From assembly GCA_902623005.1 (NCBI GenBank), contig CACNSC010000007.1, forward strand, positions 1 through 64,000: a DNA stretch of 64,000 nt, written 5' to 3'. Positions 11,542-22,004 of this stretch are shown here, piece after piece. The notes beneath the pieces are model-generated. The model had not been told where the DNA came from and did not search any database. It saw only the letters and a list, made by a program, of their open reading frames with translations. Made by a program: the position numbers and the translations under genes. The stretch's first letter is position 1. Each line of letters starts with the position of its first letter. Origin of the DNA: an uncultured Coxiella sp. (lineage in GTDB: Bacteria; Pseudomonadota; Gammaproteobacteria; Coxiellales; Coxiellaceae).

Positions 11542-12834
11542 ATGTCTTCACTGTCACCACAATTACGACGTATCATCACAGCCGGTTGGTTGGGCACGCT
11601 TTTGGAGTGGTATGATTTTGCAGTATATGCCTACTTAGTCCCGAGTATCGCTCAGTTATTTTTTCCATCTGGCCACCATGGATTACAACTATTACTCACA
11701 TACTCGGTTTTCGCCATTGGGTACCTGATACGACCATTAGGTGGCTTGTTGTTTGGCTCTCTGGGAGATCGTATTGGCCGCAAGCCTACATTCCTAGCAA
11801 CGATTTGGTGCATGACACTGCCTACGATTTTGATTGGCCTATTGCCGACGTATCAAGTTATTGGGTGGTTTGCACCTTGTGCGCTAGTGTTGTTGCGCTT
11901 GTGTCAGGGATTGGCTGCTGGGGGTGAGTTGTCAGGGTCAGTTATACTGGTCTACGAATCTGCCCCAAAGCATCGTAAAGCGCTCTATACAACCTGGCTC
12001 TTTATTGGGTCTGGTTGTGGCGTATTATTGGCCTCATGGGTTATCTCAATATTGCATTATTATTCTCCTCATCAGTTGCTTATGGGGTGGGCGTGGCGAG
12101 TACCATTTTTACTGGCTATTATTGGTGCAGTTTTAAGTATTTGGTTGCGCTATCAAGCGTATGAATCTGAGTCATTTACTGATGCTAAAAAACACCAACG
12201 ATTGATTGGCTCGCCACTAATAAGTCTATTCACTTATCAAAAAAAGTTATTATTTCAGGTGATGATGTTATTCGCACCAGGTGCCTTATTATTTTATTTA
12301 AACTTTATTTTTTTACCCAGTTGGTTAGTCGCTTCCCATACTTTTTCACCATCTATCATGGTGCTAAATAGTTTTGCAACGATGTTATTATTGGTCTGTT
12401 CTATGGGTTCCGCCTGGTTAGCAGATCGAGTATCACAAGCCGCTGTAATCGTCGTTGCATTGATTTTGATTATGGTTTTCGCGGTCGTGTTCTGTATTGG
12501 AATTACAGCCCAATCTTGGCTCTCGTGGAGTATCAATCAGTTTGTATTGGCAATCATATTTGGTGGTTTAACAGGACCATTGATGGCTTTTGTTCTGGGG
12601 AATCTAGCAATAAGCACGCGCTACAGTGCTCTCGCAACCGCCTATAACATCGCCTATTCAATTTTTGGTAGCACGGCTCCAGTATTAGCATTGTGCGTTT
12701 TGCAAGCCTCTCATCGTGGTTTTTTCTATATTGGTCTCTATCTTTTTAGCCTGACATTGATTTGCTTATGCGTCGTATTAAGGTTGTCTAATAGCTCTTA
12801 CCCAGCAATAGACCACTCTGGTCAGGCAGCATAA
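11542..12834 (+). CDS. MFS transporter, metabolite:H+ symporter (ProP/KgtP-like) family
   Basis: AGWLGTLLEWYDFAVYAYLVPSIAQLFFPSG, RPLGGLLFGSLGDRIGRKPTFL; multiple TM segments. Confidence 0.85.
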   Translation: MSSLSPQLRRIITAGWLGTLLEWYDFAVYAYLVPSIAQLFFPSGHHGLQLLLTYSVFAIGYLIRPLGGLLFGSLGDRIGRKPTFLATIWCMTLPTILIGLLPTYQVIGWFAPCALVLLRLCQGLAAGGELSGSVILVYESAPKHRKALYTTWLFIGSGCGVLLASWVISILHYYSPHQLLMGWAWRVPFLLAIIGAVLSIWLRYQAYESESFTDAKKHQRLIGSPLISLFTYQKKLLFQVMMLFAPGALLFYLNFIFLPSWLVASHTFSPSIMVLNSFATMLLLVCSMGSAWLADRVSQAAVIVVALILIMVFAVVFCIGITAQSWLSWSINQFVLAIIFGGLTGPLMAFVLGNLAISTRYSALATAYNIAYSIFGSTAPVLALCVLQASHRGFFYIGLYLFSLTLICLCVVLRLSNSSYPAIDHSGQAA

Positions 12835-12843
12835 TACTGACAA

Positions 12844-14325
12844 CTACAGAGATTTAAAATCCAGTTGCAGCATTGTATTGAACTCACTCACTACTTTATT
12901 CTGTAGCTTAGCATTGAAAAGACTAGCGACAATAATCGCGCATGAGGATAATAAAAATCCGGGTATGATTTCGTTAATCGCCCAAATACCACCAAAATGG
13001 GATAAGGCGGCTCTCCAAATAATGACTGTTATTGCTCCAGTAAGCACGCCCATTAGTGCGCCTTGACCGGTCATGCGTGACCAATACAAACAGCCCAAGA
13101 CAGCAGGTCCAAATGCGGCGCCAATACCGGCCCACGCGTATTGCACCAACGATAAGATCGAGCGTTGACCATTGGCAGCGAGTATTAGAGCAACCAATGC
13201 GCACAAGCCAACACAAAGACGTCCCATGAGGACTAGCTCTTTTTCTCCGGCAGTTTTACGTATAAAAACCGCATAGAAGTCGTTGATCAAAGCACTGGAC
13301 GATGCGAGTAATTGTGCTGATACCGTACTCATCATGGCAGACAATACGGCTGAGAACAAAAGGCCTGCGATGATGGTTGGAAAGAGTTGTTGAGACAAAA
13401 TCAGAAAGGTTTGTTCTGGATTAGTCAAGCCCGCGGTAAGAAAGATTCGTCCCAAGATGCCTGTAGCTACCGCGCCCAGTAAAGCAGCACACATCCAAAG
13501 CATACAAATCCTAGTCGATTGTTTGAGCTTGTTAGGGTCTTTTATTGCCATAAACCGCATAAGTATGTGCGGTTGACCAAAGTAGCCAAGTCCCCATCCC
13601 ATGAGTGATATGATGGATAAAAATGAAGCCTGATGAAGCGGGTGAAAAAAGTCTTGCGGTAATTGATGCAGATGATTGCTCCAAGTGTGGTGGTGATGCA
13701 AGTTAAGAAAAGTTACTAGCGGAACAACAATCAAGGCAATCAGCATTAAGCTGCCTTGAAAAAAGTCGATCCAATTCACAGCTAAAAAGCCCCCAATTGT
13801 TGTGTAACTAAGAATAATCAGTCCACTCAACCATAGCGCCGTAATAAAAGGTAAATGAAAAATAATCTGAAATAATAGTGCGCCACTAAGAAAGCTTGCT
13901 GAACAATACACCGTAAAGAAAATTAAAATAATAGTCGCAGTAGTTGCTCGCATGAGCTTGGATGTTTGTTTGAAGCGATGATCGAAGAAAGAAGGTAAGG
14001 TTAGTGAGTCATTAGCAATTTCTGTATAAATACGCAGACGTTTAGCCACCAACCTCCAATTCAAGAAGGCGCCTATCAGTAAGCCGATTGGAATCCAGAT
14101 ATGATTTAGGCCATCGAGGAACAATGCACCTGGCAGTGCCAAGATTAACCACGTGCTCATGTCGGATGCTCCAACGCCTAGAGCCGTAATTGGGCCGCTG
14201 AGACCACGCCCTCCCAATACATAGTTTTTTAATTGTTTATTTTTCTGATTGGCAATTAGGCAGAGTGCGATGATGATTAAGAAGTAAATGGCAAATGTAC
14301 CAAGTGTGTACCAAGTCTGTTGCAT
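12844..14325 (-). CDS. putP: Sodium/proline symporter (SSS family)
   Basis: YVLGGRGLSGPITALGVGASDMSTWLILALPGALFLDGL...IGAFLNWRLVAKRLRIYTE...SLTLPSFFDHRF resembles PutP. Confidence 0.88.
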   Translation of the reverse strand: MQQTWYTLGTFAIYFLIIIALCLIANQKNKQLKNYVLGGRGLSGPITALGVGASDMSTWLILALPGALFLDGLNHIWIPIGLLIGAFLNWRLVAKRLRIYTEIANDSLTLPSFFDHRFKQTSKLMRATTATIILIFFTVYCSASFLSGALLFQIIFHLPFITALWLSGLIILSYTTIGGFLAVNWIDFFQGSLMLIALIVVPLVTFLNLHHHHTWSNHLHQLPQDFFHPLHQASFLSIISLMGWGLGYFGQPHILMRFMAIKDPNKLKQSTRICMLWMCAALLGAVATGILGRIFLTAGLTNPEQTFLILSQQLFPTIIAGLLFSAVLSAMMSTVSAQLLASSSALINDFYAVFIRKTAGEKELVLMGRLCVGLCALVALILAANGQRSILSLVQYAWAGIGAAFGPAVLGCLYWSRMTGQGALMGVLTGAITVIIWRAALSHFGGIWAINEIIPGFLLSSCAIIVASLFNAKLQNKVVSEFNTMLQLDFKSL

Positions 14326-14489
14326 GATAATCTCAAAACAGTGATTGACTGTGAGGGCTTTTGATCAGGCCAGTAACAATACAGAAGTGGGGGTTTATTG
14401 TCCATGGCGGTCAATGTTTGCGCGATTTAACTGGTGCCAATCATTGCTTAAATAACGGTTTGTGGAGCTAGTTGTTTGTTTAAAAAATA

Positions 14490-15959
14490 TTACGTATCGA
14501 TGGTATTGCCGATGAATTTTCTTAATAAAGGTCTAAATATCAATAAAATAACAACAGCCAGCAACGCAATCAAAGCATAGCTTACGAAAGCGTATTGGTA
14601 GGTTAGTCTCTCTGTTGTGATCGATGCCAGTTCTGTTGCATCAATTCTAGCCAAGTTACCTAACAGGCCGCCAACACTGCCGCCTAATCCCAGTGTAAAG
14701 AACCACACGCCCATCATGAAACCTTGCATGTGCTTGGGTGATAGTTTGAGGACAGCCGCCATTCCAATCGGATAAAGAAACAATTGTCCTAGCGTTGTAA
14801 AAAGAAAATAAATTACGGTATTGATGAAGGAGACCTTGCCGCTACTTTCAGGCATGAGCGTGCCGAGCGTCAAGATACTGTAAGCAACGACCATGCAACC
14901 CAAGGCGCAAATAAATTTGCTCAGAATTGAGATATTCAGATAGGGTGATGTCTTGAGTAGGTGTGCAAAATACAACCCTACTGTGACGACAAAGAAAGGC
15001 TCAAAGCCAAGAAAAAAAGTGGCAGGCAGTGTATGACCTAGCACATCACGATTCACAACTCGGTCTATAAACAGATTGACTGATAAGAACTCTTCAAAAT
15101 ACAGACCCCAGAACAAGACTGAAATCACCATGAGTAACAACAACAAGCAAAATTTTTGTGCCTGGATTCTATCAAAACGTTTGATCAACCAGATCAAATA
15201 GATAATTAGACAAAGGCCGATGAAGATGAATAGTAGGTTTGACAGCGAGCTGAAATATAAAAAGATCATCGACATCCCAATGACGGCTAAGAAACTGAGA
15301 AGTATATACAGCCATGGAATGCTCTTAGGTCTTTCACCGCCTGAAATTTGTCGTGCATCAAAACTATCTATCACATAGCGTCTACCATAAAGGAAAATCG
15401 CAACCGCAATCACAATGCCAAAAGCTGCTAATGCAAAGCTAAACTCCCAACCGAAGAGTTCTTTGATAAAGCCAATAGAAAAATCAGCTAAGGTTCCACC
15501 AACATTGAAACCAACAAAAAATAAGGTGTAGCCACTCTCGCGACTGTTGTCGGATTTAGGGTAGAGGTTGCCGACTAATGTTGAAACATTTGGCTTATAT
15601 AAACCATTTCCTAGAATGACTGCACTGAGACCGGCAATCATCGATAATTGCGTTCCCATGGCGAGTGTACCGTAGCCAATGATCAATATAACGCCGCCAA
15701 TTAAAAGGGCTTTGGTTTGACCGATAATATGGTCTGCCAGATAGCCACCTAACAAAGGCGACATGTAGACTAATGCCGAATAAGCACCAGCCAATGAATA
15801 GCTGCGGCTGTCTGTCCAATGGAACTGGTATACTACATATAATACTAGTAGTCCTTGAACAATATAAAATGCGAATCGCTCCCAGAGTTCGGTAGCTGTT
15901 AAAAATGGTAGTCCTTTAGGGTGTTGGGTCCAGGAATTGTTTTGTGTTGTATTGTTCAA
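14490..15959 (-). CDS. POT-family proton-dependent oligopeptide transporter
   Basis: 489 aa; TELWERFAFYIVQGLLVLY, GNGLYKPNVSTLVGNLY, GFNVGG motifs of the PTR2/POT family. Confidence 0.92.
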   Translation of the reverse strand: MNNTTQNNSWTQHPKGLPFLTATELWERFAFYIVQGLLVLYVVYQFHWTDSRSYSLAGAYSALVYMSPLLGGYLADHIIGQTKALLIGGVILIIGYGTLAMGTQLSMIAGLSAVILGNGLYKPNVSTLVGNLYPKSDNSRESGYTLFFVGFNVGGTLADFSIGFIKELFGWEFSFALAAFGIVIAVAIFLYGRRYVIDSFDARQISGGERPKSIPWLYILLSFLAVIGMSMIFLYFSSLSNLLFIFIGLCLIIYLIWLIKRFDRIQAQKFCLLLLLMVISVLFWGLYFEEFLSVNLFIDRVVNRDVLGHTLPATFFLGFEPFFVVTVGLYFAHLLKTSPYLNISILSKFICALGCMVVAYSILTLGTLMPESSGKVSFINTVIYFLFTTLGQLFLYPIGMAAVLKLSPKHMQGFMMGVWFFTLGLGGSVGGLLGNLARIDATELASITTERLTYQYAFVSYALIALLAVVILLIFRPLLRKFIGNTIDT

Positions 15960-16104
15960 TGAGTTGTGTCGTTCAATGATTGGAGAGTCATCCTAACAAG
16001 AAATGGCAGTTATATGCCAACTCCATAATTAGACAACCAGTCAGCAGACTGTGTTGAGTCCGTGATGTGTCTTGTGTCACACTTCTAATGTCGGTGATAA
16101 TAAG

Positions 16105-16989
16105 ATGCCATTAAACATGGAAACAACCAATCTAACTAAAACGCGTAACTCTCAAAATGACCGTCGATCCTTTTGGGTCTCGGTAGCTTTTCATGGAATA
16201 TTAGGCCTATGTTGCATGATACCAATGACGCAGCAAATGGCATTGCTTCCAGGAATGTCTTCTCAACAGCCGATTGTTCAAGTCAAAGCGATTACTGCTG
16301 CTGAGGTCACGCAACAGGTCTCGTCGATTCGGGCCAAGGAGCGGGCGGCTCGTGAGGCTGAGCGTAAACGCCAAGCAGCCATAGAAGCAGCAAAGCAGCG
16401 GCAAATTCAACAAGCACGTTTAAAGAAACAACAAGCCATAGCGCGCCAAAAAGCGGCACAAGAAAAAGCATTGGCACTGGCGCGGCAAAAGGCAGCGCAA
16501 CAGCAAGCCGCTAAGGCCAAAGCACTGGCATTGGCACAAAAGCAACAAGCACAAGAGAAAAAAGCCAAACAGTTGGCTGAGCTTGATGCTTTAGCCAAGC
16601 AGGCTGAGCAGTTGCAACAGCAACAGCACCTGCAACAGTTGCAGCAAGAACAGCAGCATCTCAAGCAAGTCGCGCTTAACCAAGGTGTGATTAATCAGTA
16701 TCGTCAACGCATTGCTCAATCGATTGGAAGTTATTGGTTGGTTTCACGCGATGTGAATAAAGCATTAAGTTGTCAATTTTTAATACAACTGGCTCCGGGT
16801 GGCGTGGTATTAGATGTTAAGCTGTTAAAGAGTAGCGGCAATGCGGCGTTCGATCGGTCTGCGGAAGTGGCGGTTTATAAAGCGTCGCCTTTGCCAGTGC
16901 CGAAAGATGCTGCGCAATTTGGCCCTTTTCGCCAATTCAGCCTGATTGTTTCACCAAAGACAGTCATGATAAGATCTCCGTCCACGTAA
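16105..16989 (+). CDS. tolA: Cell envelope protein TolA
   Basis: N-terminal TM, long Ala/Lys/Gln-rich coiled coil, C-terminal IGSYWLVSRDVNKALSCQFLIQLAPGGVVLDVKLLKSSGNAAFDRSAEVAVYKASPLPVP; followed by tolB. ATG 16105 preferred. Confidence 0.93.
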   Translation: MPLNMETTNLTKTRNSQNDRRSFWVSVAFHGILGLCCMIPMTQQMALLPGMSSQQPIVQVKAITAAEVTQQVSSIRAKERAAREAERKRQAAIEAAKQRQIQQARLKKQQAIARQKAAQEKALALARQKAAQQQAAKAKALALAQKQQAQEKKAKQLAELDALAKQAEQLQQQQHLQQLQQEQQHLKQVALNQGVINQYRQRIAQSIGSYWLVSRDVNKALSCQFLIQLAPGGVVLDVKLLKSSGNAAFDRSAEVAVYKASPLPVPKDAAQFGPFRQFSLIVSPKTVMIRSPST

Positions 16990-17003
16990 TTGAGAGGTAG
17001 ATT

Positions 17004-18329
17004 ATGCTTCGCCAAAGTCTGATGTTTGTTGTTGGAGCAGTGTTTGCTGGTTGGCTAAACACGTCGTATGCGCAATTAGAGATTCAACTGACTCAAGGTG
17101 TTGATGCCGCAGTACCAATTACAGTGATTCCGTTTCAAGGTGATACAGTTTCAGTGGCTGGTAATACATCACTCTCGCGGGTGATACAGGCCGATTTAAA
17201 AAACAGTGGCCAGTTTCGTTTGATTGCACCAATGTTATCTAATGGCTCTTCAGTCATAACGCCAGCCCAGCTAGCAACCATGAAACAGCGCGGCGCGAAT
17301 CTTGTTTTATCAGGCCGAGTGGAGCCGACGGGCAATGGTAATATTCAAGTCACTTTCCAGCTGGTGGATTTGTATCGAAAAGCGACTGCTTCGACGACAG
17401 ATTTCCCCAGCGTGCTCAAACAACAGTATACCGTTAAGCAGAATGATTTGCGTATACTTGCCCATCATATCAGTGATGCTGTTTATCAGCAGGTGACGGG
17501 TGTTAAGGGCGTATTTTCTACAAAAATTGCTTATGTTTTGGTGACGCATCCGCGCGGTAAACCAACCACTTATCAGCTTATGATTGCCGACGCCGATGGT
17601 TTTAATCCTCGTCCTCTTCTCACGTCCTACATGCCAGTGATGTCACCGACCTGGGTTAAAGACGGTCGACATATTGTTTACGTTTCTTTTGAAGGGCATC
17701 GTGCGTCTATTTACTGGCAGGATATTGCAACTGGCCAGCGCCGCTTGATCAGTCGAGCGCCAGGTGTTAATGGTGCGCCTGCTGTCTCACCCGACGGCAA
17801 ACGCTTAGCTTTGGTTTTGACTAAAACTGGAAATCCAAAGATATATCTAATGAACGTTGATGATGGATCTCTTCAACAGATCACACACGGTGTTTCCATA
17901 GATACCGAGCCTTCGTGGTCACCGGACGGAAAGAATATCTTATTTACTTCTAATCGAGGCGGTACTCCGCAGATTTATCAATACAGCTTTGCTAATCAGC
18001 AAATACAACGTTTGACCTTTGATGGTAATTACAATGCCAAAGCATCATTTATGCCAAATCAAAAAACCATTGTCATGATGCATCGAGATCGTTCTTTATT
18101 CGGGATAGCCCGTCAAGACCTTGATTCAGGTCGTGTGGACGTATTAACACGTTCCGGATCAGATGAATCACCCAGTCTTGCGCCCAATGGAAAAATGGTG
18201 ATTTATGCCATGCACCGAGGTAACCAAGGTGTACTTGCTGTGGTGTCTACGGATGGTTCTGTGAAATTGCGACTGCCGGCACAAGCTGGTAGTGTGCAAG
18301 AACCGGCGTGGTCGCCTTTTTTAAGTTAA
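17004..18329 (+). CDS. tolB: Tol-Pal system beta-propeller protein TolB
   Basis: 441 aa; repeated PxWSPDGK/I(Y/L)xxN beta-propeller motifs; position between tolA and pal. Confidence 0.97.
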   Translation: MLRQSLMFVVGAVFAGWLNTSYAQLEIQLTQGVDAAVPITVIPFQGDTVSVAGNTSLSRVIQADLKNSGQFRLIAPMLSNGSSVITPAQLATMKQRGANLVLSGRVEPTGNGNIQVTFQLVDLYRKATASTTDFPSVLKQQYTVKQNDLRILAHHISDAVYQQVTGVKGVFSTKIAYVLVTHPRGKPTTYQLMIADADGFNPRPLLTSYMPVMSPTWVKDGRHIVYVSFEGHRASIYWQDIATGQRRLISRAPGVNGAPAVSPDGKRLALVLTKTGNPKIYLMNVDDGSLQQITHGVSIDTEPSWSPDGKNILFTSNRGGTPQIYQYSFANQQIQRLTFDGNYNAKASFMPNQKTIVMMHRDRSLFGIARQDLDSGRVDVLTRSGSDESPSLAPNGKMVIYAMHRGNQGVLAVVSTDGSVKLRLPAQAGSVQEPAWSPFLS

Positions 18330-18348
18330 CGTCAAAGGAGATTGAGTA

Positions 18349-18894
18349 ATGTTAAGAGGTCAAGGTTTACGTATTATTACTGTCGTTTCTGCACTGGCTT
18401 TATTGGCGGGTTGTAGCGCATCTCATAAGAAAAATATCGATGCGACAACAACGTCTAACGGTATTGATGCGACTTCAGCACAAACTTACGGGGTGTCTAG
18501 TGCAGCGTCGATTCAAACCGACGCCAATGGCCGCGTAATCAATGCGATGACCGCACCTGCCAATCAAACGTATTATTTCTCATTTGATAATAGCTCAATC
18601 TCTGATCAAGATATGAGAGCATTAATGATTCAAGCAAATTATTTAGTTAATCATCCTGGTAGCACGGTACGACTTGAGGGTAATGCTGATGCCCGTGGAA
18701 GCCGCGAGTACAATATTGGTTTAGGTTGGCGGCGTGATCAAACTGTCGCACGTATCTTAGAGCAACAGGGCGTCAAACCTAGTCAGATTGATATGGTGAG
18801 TTTTGGTAAAGAGAAGCCCGCTGTAATGGGTGATAATGAACAAGCCTGGTCACTGAATCGTCGAGTTGAATTGGTTTACGAGAAAACATCATGA
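18349..18894 (+). CDS. pal: Peptidoglycan-associated lipoprotein Pal
   Basis: Lipobox LLAGC; OmpA-like domain VRLEGNADARGSREYNIGLGWRRDQTVARIL. Confidence 0.96.
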   Translation: MLRGQGLRIITVVSALALLAGCSASHKKNIDATTTSNGIDATSAQTYGVSSAASIQTDANGRVINAMTAPANQTYYFSFDNSSISDQDMRALMIQANYLVNHPGSTVRLEGNADARGSREYNIGLGWRRDQTVARILEQQGVKPSQIDMVSFGKEKPAVMGDNEQAWSLNRRVELVYEKTS

Positions 18895-20054
18895 AGCAAA
18901 TAACAGGTATTATTCTCGCCGCATCTTCAGTGCTGGGGGTAACCTCTGTCCTTGCTGACGCACCAGCTGTCGATGCTGCAGCACTTTCTTCAGCACAAGT
19001 ACAGCCGTCCCAGGTTGAGCATCATTGGTACGACGGTCCGATTACCACTGGCAATGCTGTAGCCACCGTGAATACGACACCAGTGGCTTCCTCGTCTGAG
19101 GGGCAGTCTGAGTTGGCCTTGCCTGCAGTGAGTGCAGCACAAGCAGGATCGGGTGTTTCTCCAACACTGACAGCAACCGATGCGGTTGTATTACCACAAC
19201 CACCAGCCAAGGCATTACCTCCAGTTGAGAGTTTAACTGATACGGCACTAGCTGAGGCAACGCCGCCGCCCTCTGCAAATATTCAACCGGTCAACCAAAC
19301 CTATTCGCAGCACTCGTCGTCATGGCCATCGCGGCAGGCAGCAGCACATCAAGCCGCTTCGTATCAAGCGGTCAATACAGCGAGTGAAACAAATCTGCAA
19401 CAACAAGTGCGACGTTTAAATCAACAGTTGCAAAATCTGATTGCGATGAACCTTCCTCAGCAGGTTGCAGATATGCAACAGCAAATACAACAGCTCACAG
19501 GGTTGCTGGAGGAAGAGCAGCACGAGATCGCCGAGCTTAAGGATCAGCAAAAGGTATTTTATAAAGATTTGGACGCGCGAATTTCAAATGCGCAATCACC
19601 CGATGCAAATGCCGCTTCTACAGTATCAAGTGGAAGCGTAGAGACACCGGTTGCTACTACCGAATTGACTGATGTTGCACAATATCAAAAGGCCTCTGAA
19701 TTATTGTCACAAAAACACTACGACCAAGCTGCTACCGCTTACCAGGATTATTTAAAGCGCTTCCCTAAAGGCCAGTTTGTTGCAAATGCTCATTATTGGT
19801 TGGGTGAATTAAATTTGCTGAAGAAAAATACATCAGTAGCATTGACTGAGTTTAATGCGGTAGTTAAGCAGTTTCCGGCTTCTTCGAAACGCCCTGATGC
19901 TGAATATAAAATCGCATGGATACAAATGAGTTCGGGACATACCGCCGATGCCAAGCAAGGGTTTGAAGCGATTCAACAACGTTACCCTAAGACTACTGCG
20001 GCTCAATTGGCTGCGATTCAACTGAAAAAAATTGCTGTTACACAAAGTGGCTGA
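18891..20054 (+). CDS. cpoB: Cell division coordinator CpoB/YbgF-like TPR protein
   Basis: Signal peptide, coiled coil, C-terminal TPRs (YDQAATAYQDYLKRFPKGQFVANAHYWLGELNL); downstream of pal. Confidence 0.9.
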   Translation: MKQITGIILAASSVLGVTSVLADAPAVDAAALSSAQVQPSQVEHHWYDGPITTGNAVATVNTTPVASSSEGQSELALPAVSAAQAGSGVSPTLTATDAVVLPQPPAKALPPVESLTDTALAEATPPPSANIQPVNQTYSQHSSSWPSRQAAAHQAASYQAVNTASETNLQQQVRRLNQQLQNLIAMNLPQQVADMQQQIQQLTGLLEEEQHEIAELKDQQKVFYKDLDARISNAQSPDANAASTVSSGSVETPVATTELTDVAQYQKASELLSQKHYDQAATAYQDYLKRFPKGQFVANAHYWLGELNLLKKNTSVALTEFNAVVKQFPASSKRPDAEYKIAWIQMSSGHTADAKQGFEAIQQRYPKTTAAQLAAIQLKKIAVTQSG

Positions 20055-20697
20055 TCCGTCTGATCTTCGCATTACGGAAATATTTTATTCATTACAAGGA
20101 GAGTCGAGCACGGTTGGATATCCAACCGTGTTTGTGCGTTTGACGGGCTGTCCGCTGCGTTGTGTTTATTGTGACAGTGCGTATGCCTTCAAGGGTGGCC
20201 AGCGCATGGCACTTGAGTCTGTGTTGAATGAAGTGGCTAGCTATCACCCTCGATACGTCACCGTCACTGGAGGTGAGCCATTAGCGCAACCTGCTTGTAT
20301 CGAACTACTAAAACAACTGTGTGATGCCGGTTATTTTGTCTCTATTGAAACCAGCGGAGCTTTAGATATTGCGCCTATCGACCAACGCGTGATGACGGTA
20401 ATGGATTGGAAGACCCCAGAGTCAGGGGAAATGCATCGCAATCGAATGGCTAACGTCGACTATTTGAAACCCAGTGATCAAGTGAAGTATGTGATTAGTT
20501 CGCGAGAGGATTATGAATGGTCTAAGTCATCAATGATTAAGCATGGTTTTATAGATCGCTGTGAGGTCTTGTTTTCACCCGTCTATGAAAAATTACAGCC
20601 GCAGTGTTTGGCCGATTGGATTGTCGAAGATCGCATCGCTGTACGTTTTCAATTTCAATTACACAAGTTGCTTTGGAACGACGAGCCAGGGCGTTAA
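20047..20697 (+). CDS. queE: 7-carboxy-7-deazaguanine synthase (radical SAM)
   Basis: [48 protein letters not shown] start at 20047 more plausible than TTG 20032. Confidence 0.93.
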   Translation: MADPSDLRITEIFYSLQGESSTVGYPTVFVRLTGCPLRCVYCDSAYAFKGGQRMALESVLNEVASYHPRYVTVTGGEPLAQPACIELLKQLCDAGYFVSIETSGALDIAPIDQRVMTVMDWKTPESGEMHRNRMANVDYLKPSDQVKYVISSREDYEWSKSSMIKHGFIDRCEVLFSPVYEKLQPQCLADWIVEDRIAVRFQFQLHKLLWNDEPGR

Positions 20698-20711
20698 CTG
20701 CAGGAAAACCA

Positions 20712-21506
20712 ATGAGTAGTCTTTCAAAATCTGGAAAAAAAATAGCGCACTATATTAGCAAAGCAGTTGCTGACTACCGATTAATTGAAAAAGGTGATCG
20801 GGTTATGGTGTGTTTATCTGGGGGAAAAGACTCTTTTACTTTACTCAAAATACTCAATCATTTGCGGATCGAAAGCCATAATAAGTTTGAATTGTTCTCA
20901 TATACACTCGATCAATCACAGCCTGGTTGGAATGATCAAGCTTTACGTGAATGGCTGGAAAATAATCGTATTCCCTATGAGATTGAGACACGTAATACCT
21001 ATCAAGTGGTCAAAGAAAAAATTGCCGAAGGCAAAACCTATTGTTCGTTGTGCTCACGACTACGACGAGGCAATATCTACCGTTATGCGGAAGAGCATGG
21101 GTTTACTAAAATTGCATTAGGTCATCATCGCGATGATCTGATTGAAACACTAATGATGTCAATTTTATACAGCGGTCAAGTTCGTTCGATGCCGCCAAAA
21201 CTACTCACCGATAACAAAAAGAATGTTGTGATTCGCCCCATGGTTTATGTGCAAGAGGTGGATATTAAAAGCTTTGCTGATGAGCAGCAATTTCCGATAA
21301 TTCCATGCAATTTGTGTGGCTCCCAAGATAATTTAGCGCGAGTGCGTGTCAAGCGCTGGATTCAACAAATGGCGGAACAAAATCCTAAAATTCCGAGTAA
21401 TATGTTGCATGCTTTACAAAGTATTCAGCCATCACAGCTGATGGATAAATCATTATGGGACTTTCAGTCTTTGGGAGAAGACACGGTTCTCGAGCATTCT
21501 TCTTAA
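20712..21506 (+). CDS. ttcA: tRNA 2-thiocytidine(32) synthetase TtcA
   Basis: [17 protein letters not shown]-loop, [10 protein letters not shown] and CNLCGSQ Cys pairs; ATG 20712. Confidence 0.95.
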   Translation: MSSLSKSGKKIAHYISKAVADYRLIEKGDRVMVCLSGGKDSFTLLKILNHLRIESHNKFELFSYTLDQSQPGWNDQALREWLENNRIPYEIETRNTYQVVKEKIAEGKTYCSLCSRLRRGNIYRYAEEHGFTKIALGHHRDDLIETLMMSILYSGQVRSMPPKLLTDNKKNVVIRPMVYVQEVDIKSFADEQQFPIIPCNLCGSQDNLARVRVKRWIQQMAEQNPKIPSNMLHALQSIQPSQLMDKSLWDFQSLGEDTVLEHSS

Positions 21507-21541
21507 ATTGGCGCTAAATTATCGAATATAATTTGCCAATT
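21506..21541. terminator. Stem-loop at the ttcA stop codon (possible attenuator or weak terminator)
   Basis: AATTGGC-gct-AAATTAT-cgaat-ATAATTT-GCCAATT two-part inverted repeat; no T tract. Confidence 0.4.
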
Positions 21542-21966
21542 AATTTGGAATATCGTGCTACGTTTATCAATTATCAAACGTAATCGTCACGCTAACAATC
21601 TCCTTACGTTTTATCTCACATGAGACACGCTATATAAACGGAAAACTCACATCACTGTATTCAGTGTGGATTACACTGAGGTGAAAGGTAGTTAAAAATT
21701 TTTATATCATGGATTGGGCTGCATGATGATCTCTGCTAATGAAAATAGCATTAATTCAGACCTGGCTCGTAAAGTGCATTGTCGTATGGTCATGGGTGTA
21801 AAGTGAGCTCCAATCGAATAATTCAGGATTAAACTAAAATCAAACAATAATCAAACATACGTACATGAATGAATAAAAAAATATTTATCAAAGTTTGTTG
21901 TATGAAATAAAAAATCCCAAATAACAGAAGGTTAGAGAAAAAAAATAAAAAAATATTTTTTTTGTC

Positions 21967-21972
21967 TATAAT
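21967..21972 (+). promoter_or_regulatory. Perfect -10 box (TATAAT) upstream of the small secreted-protein gene
   Basis: TATAAT 33 nt upstream of the ATG; -35 weak and A/T rich. Confidence 0.45.
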
Positions 21973-22004
21973 TACCGGAGAATAATTAGCAAAAAGGGGA
22001 AAAC

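Noticed and set aside
16407-16664. Minus-strand Cys-rich 85-aa ORF (RCCCSCCNCCRCCCCC...)
   Set aside because: Antisense of the TolA Gln/Lys/Ala codons; repetitive composition explains it.
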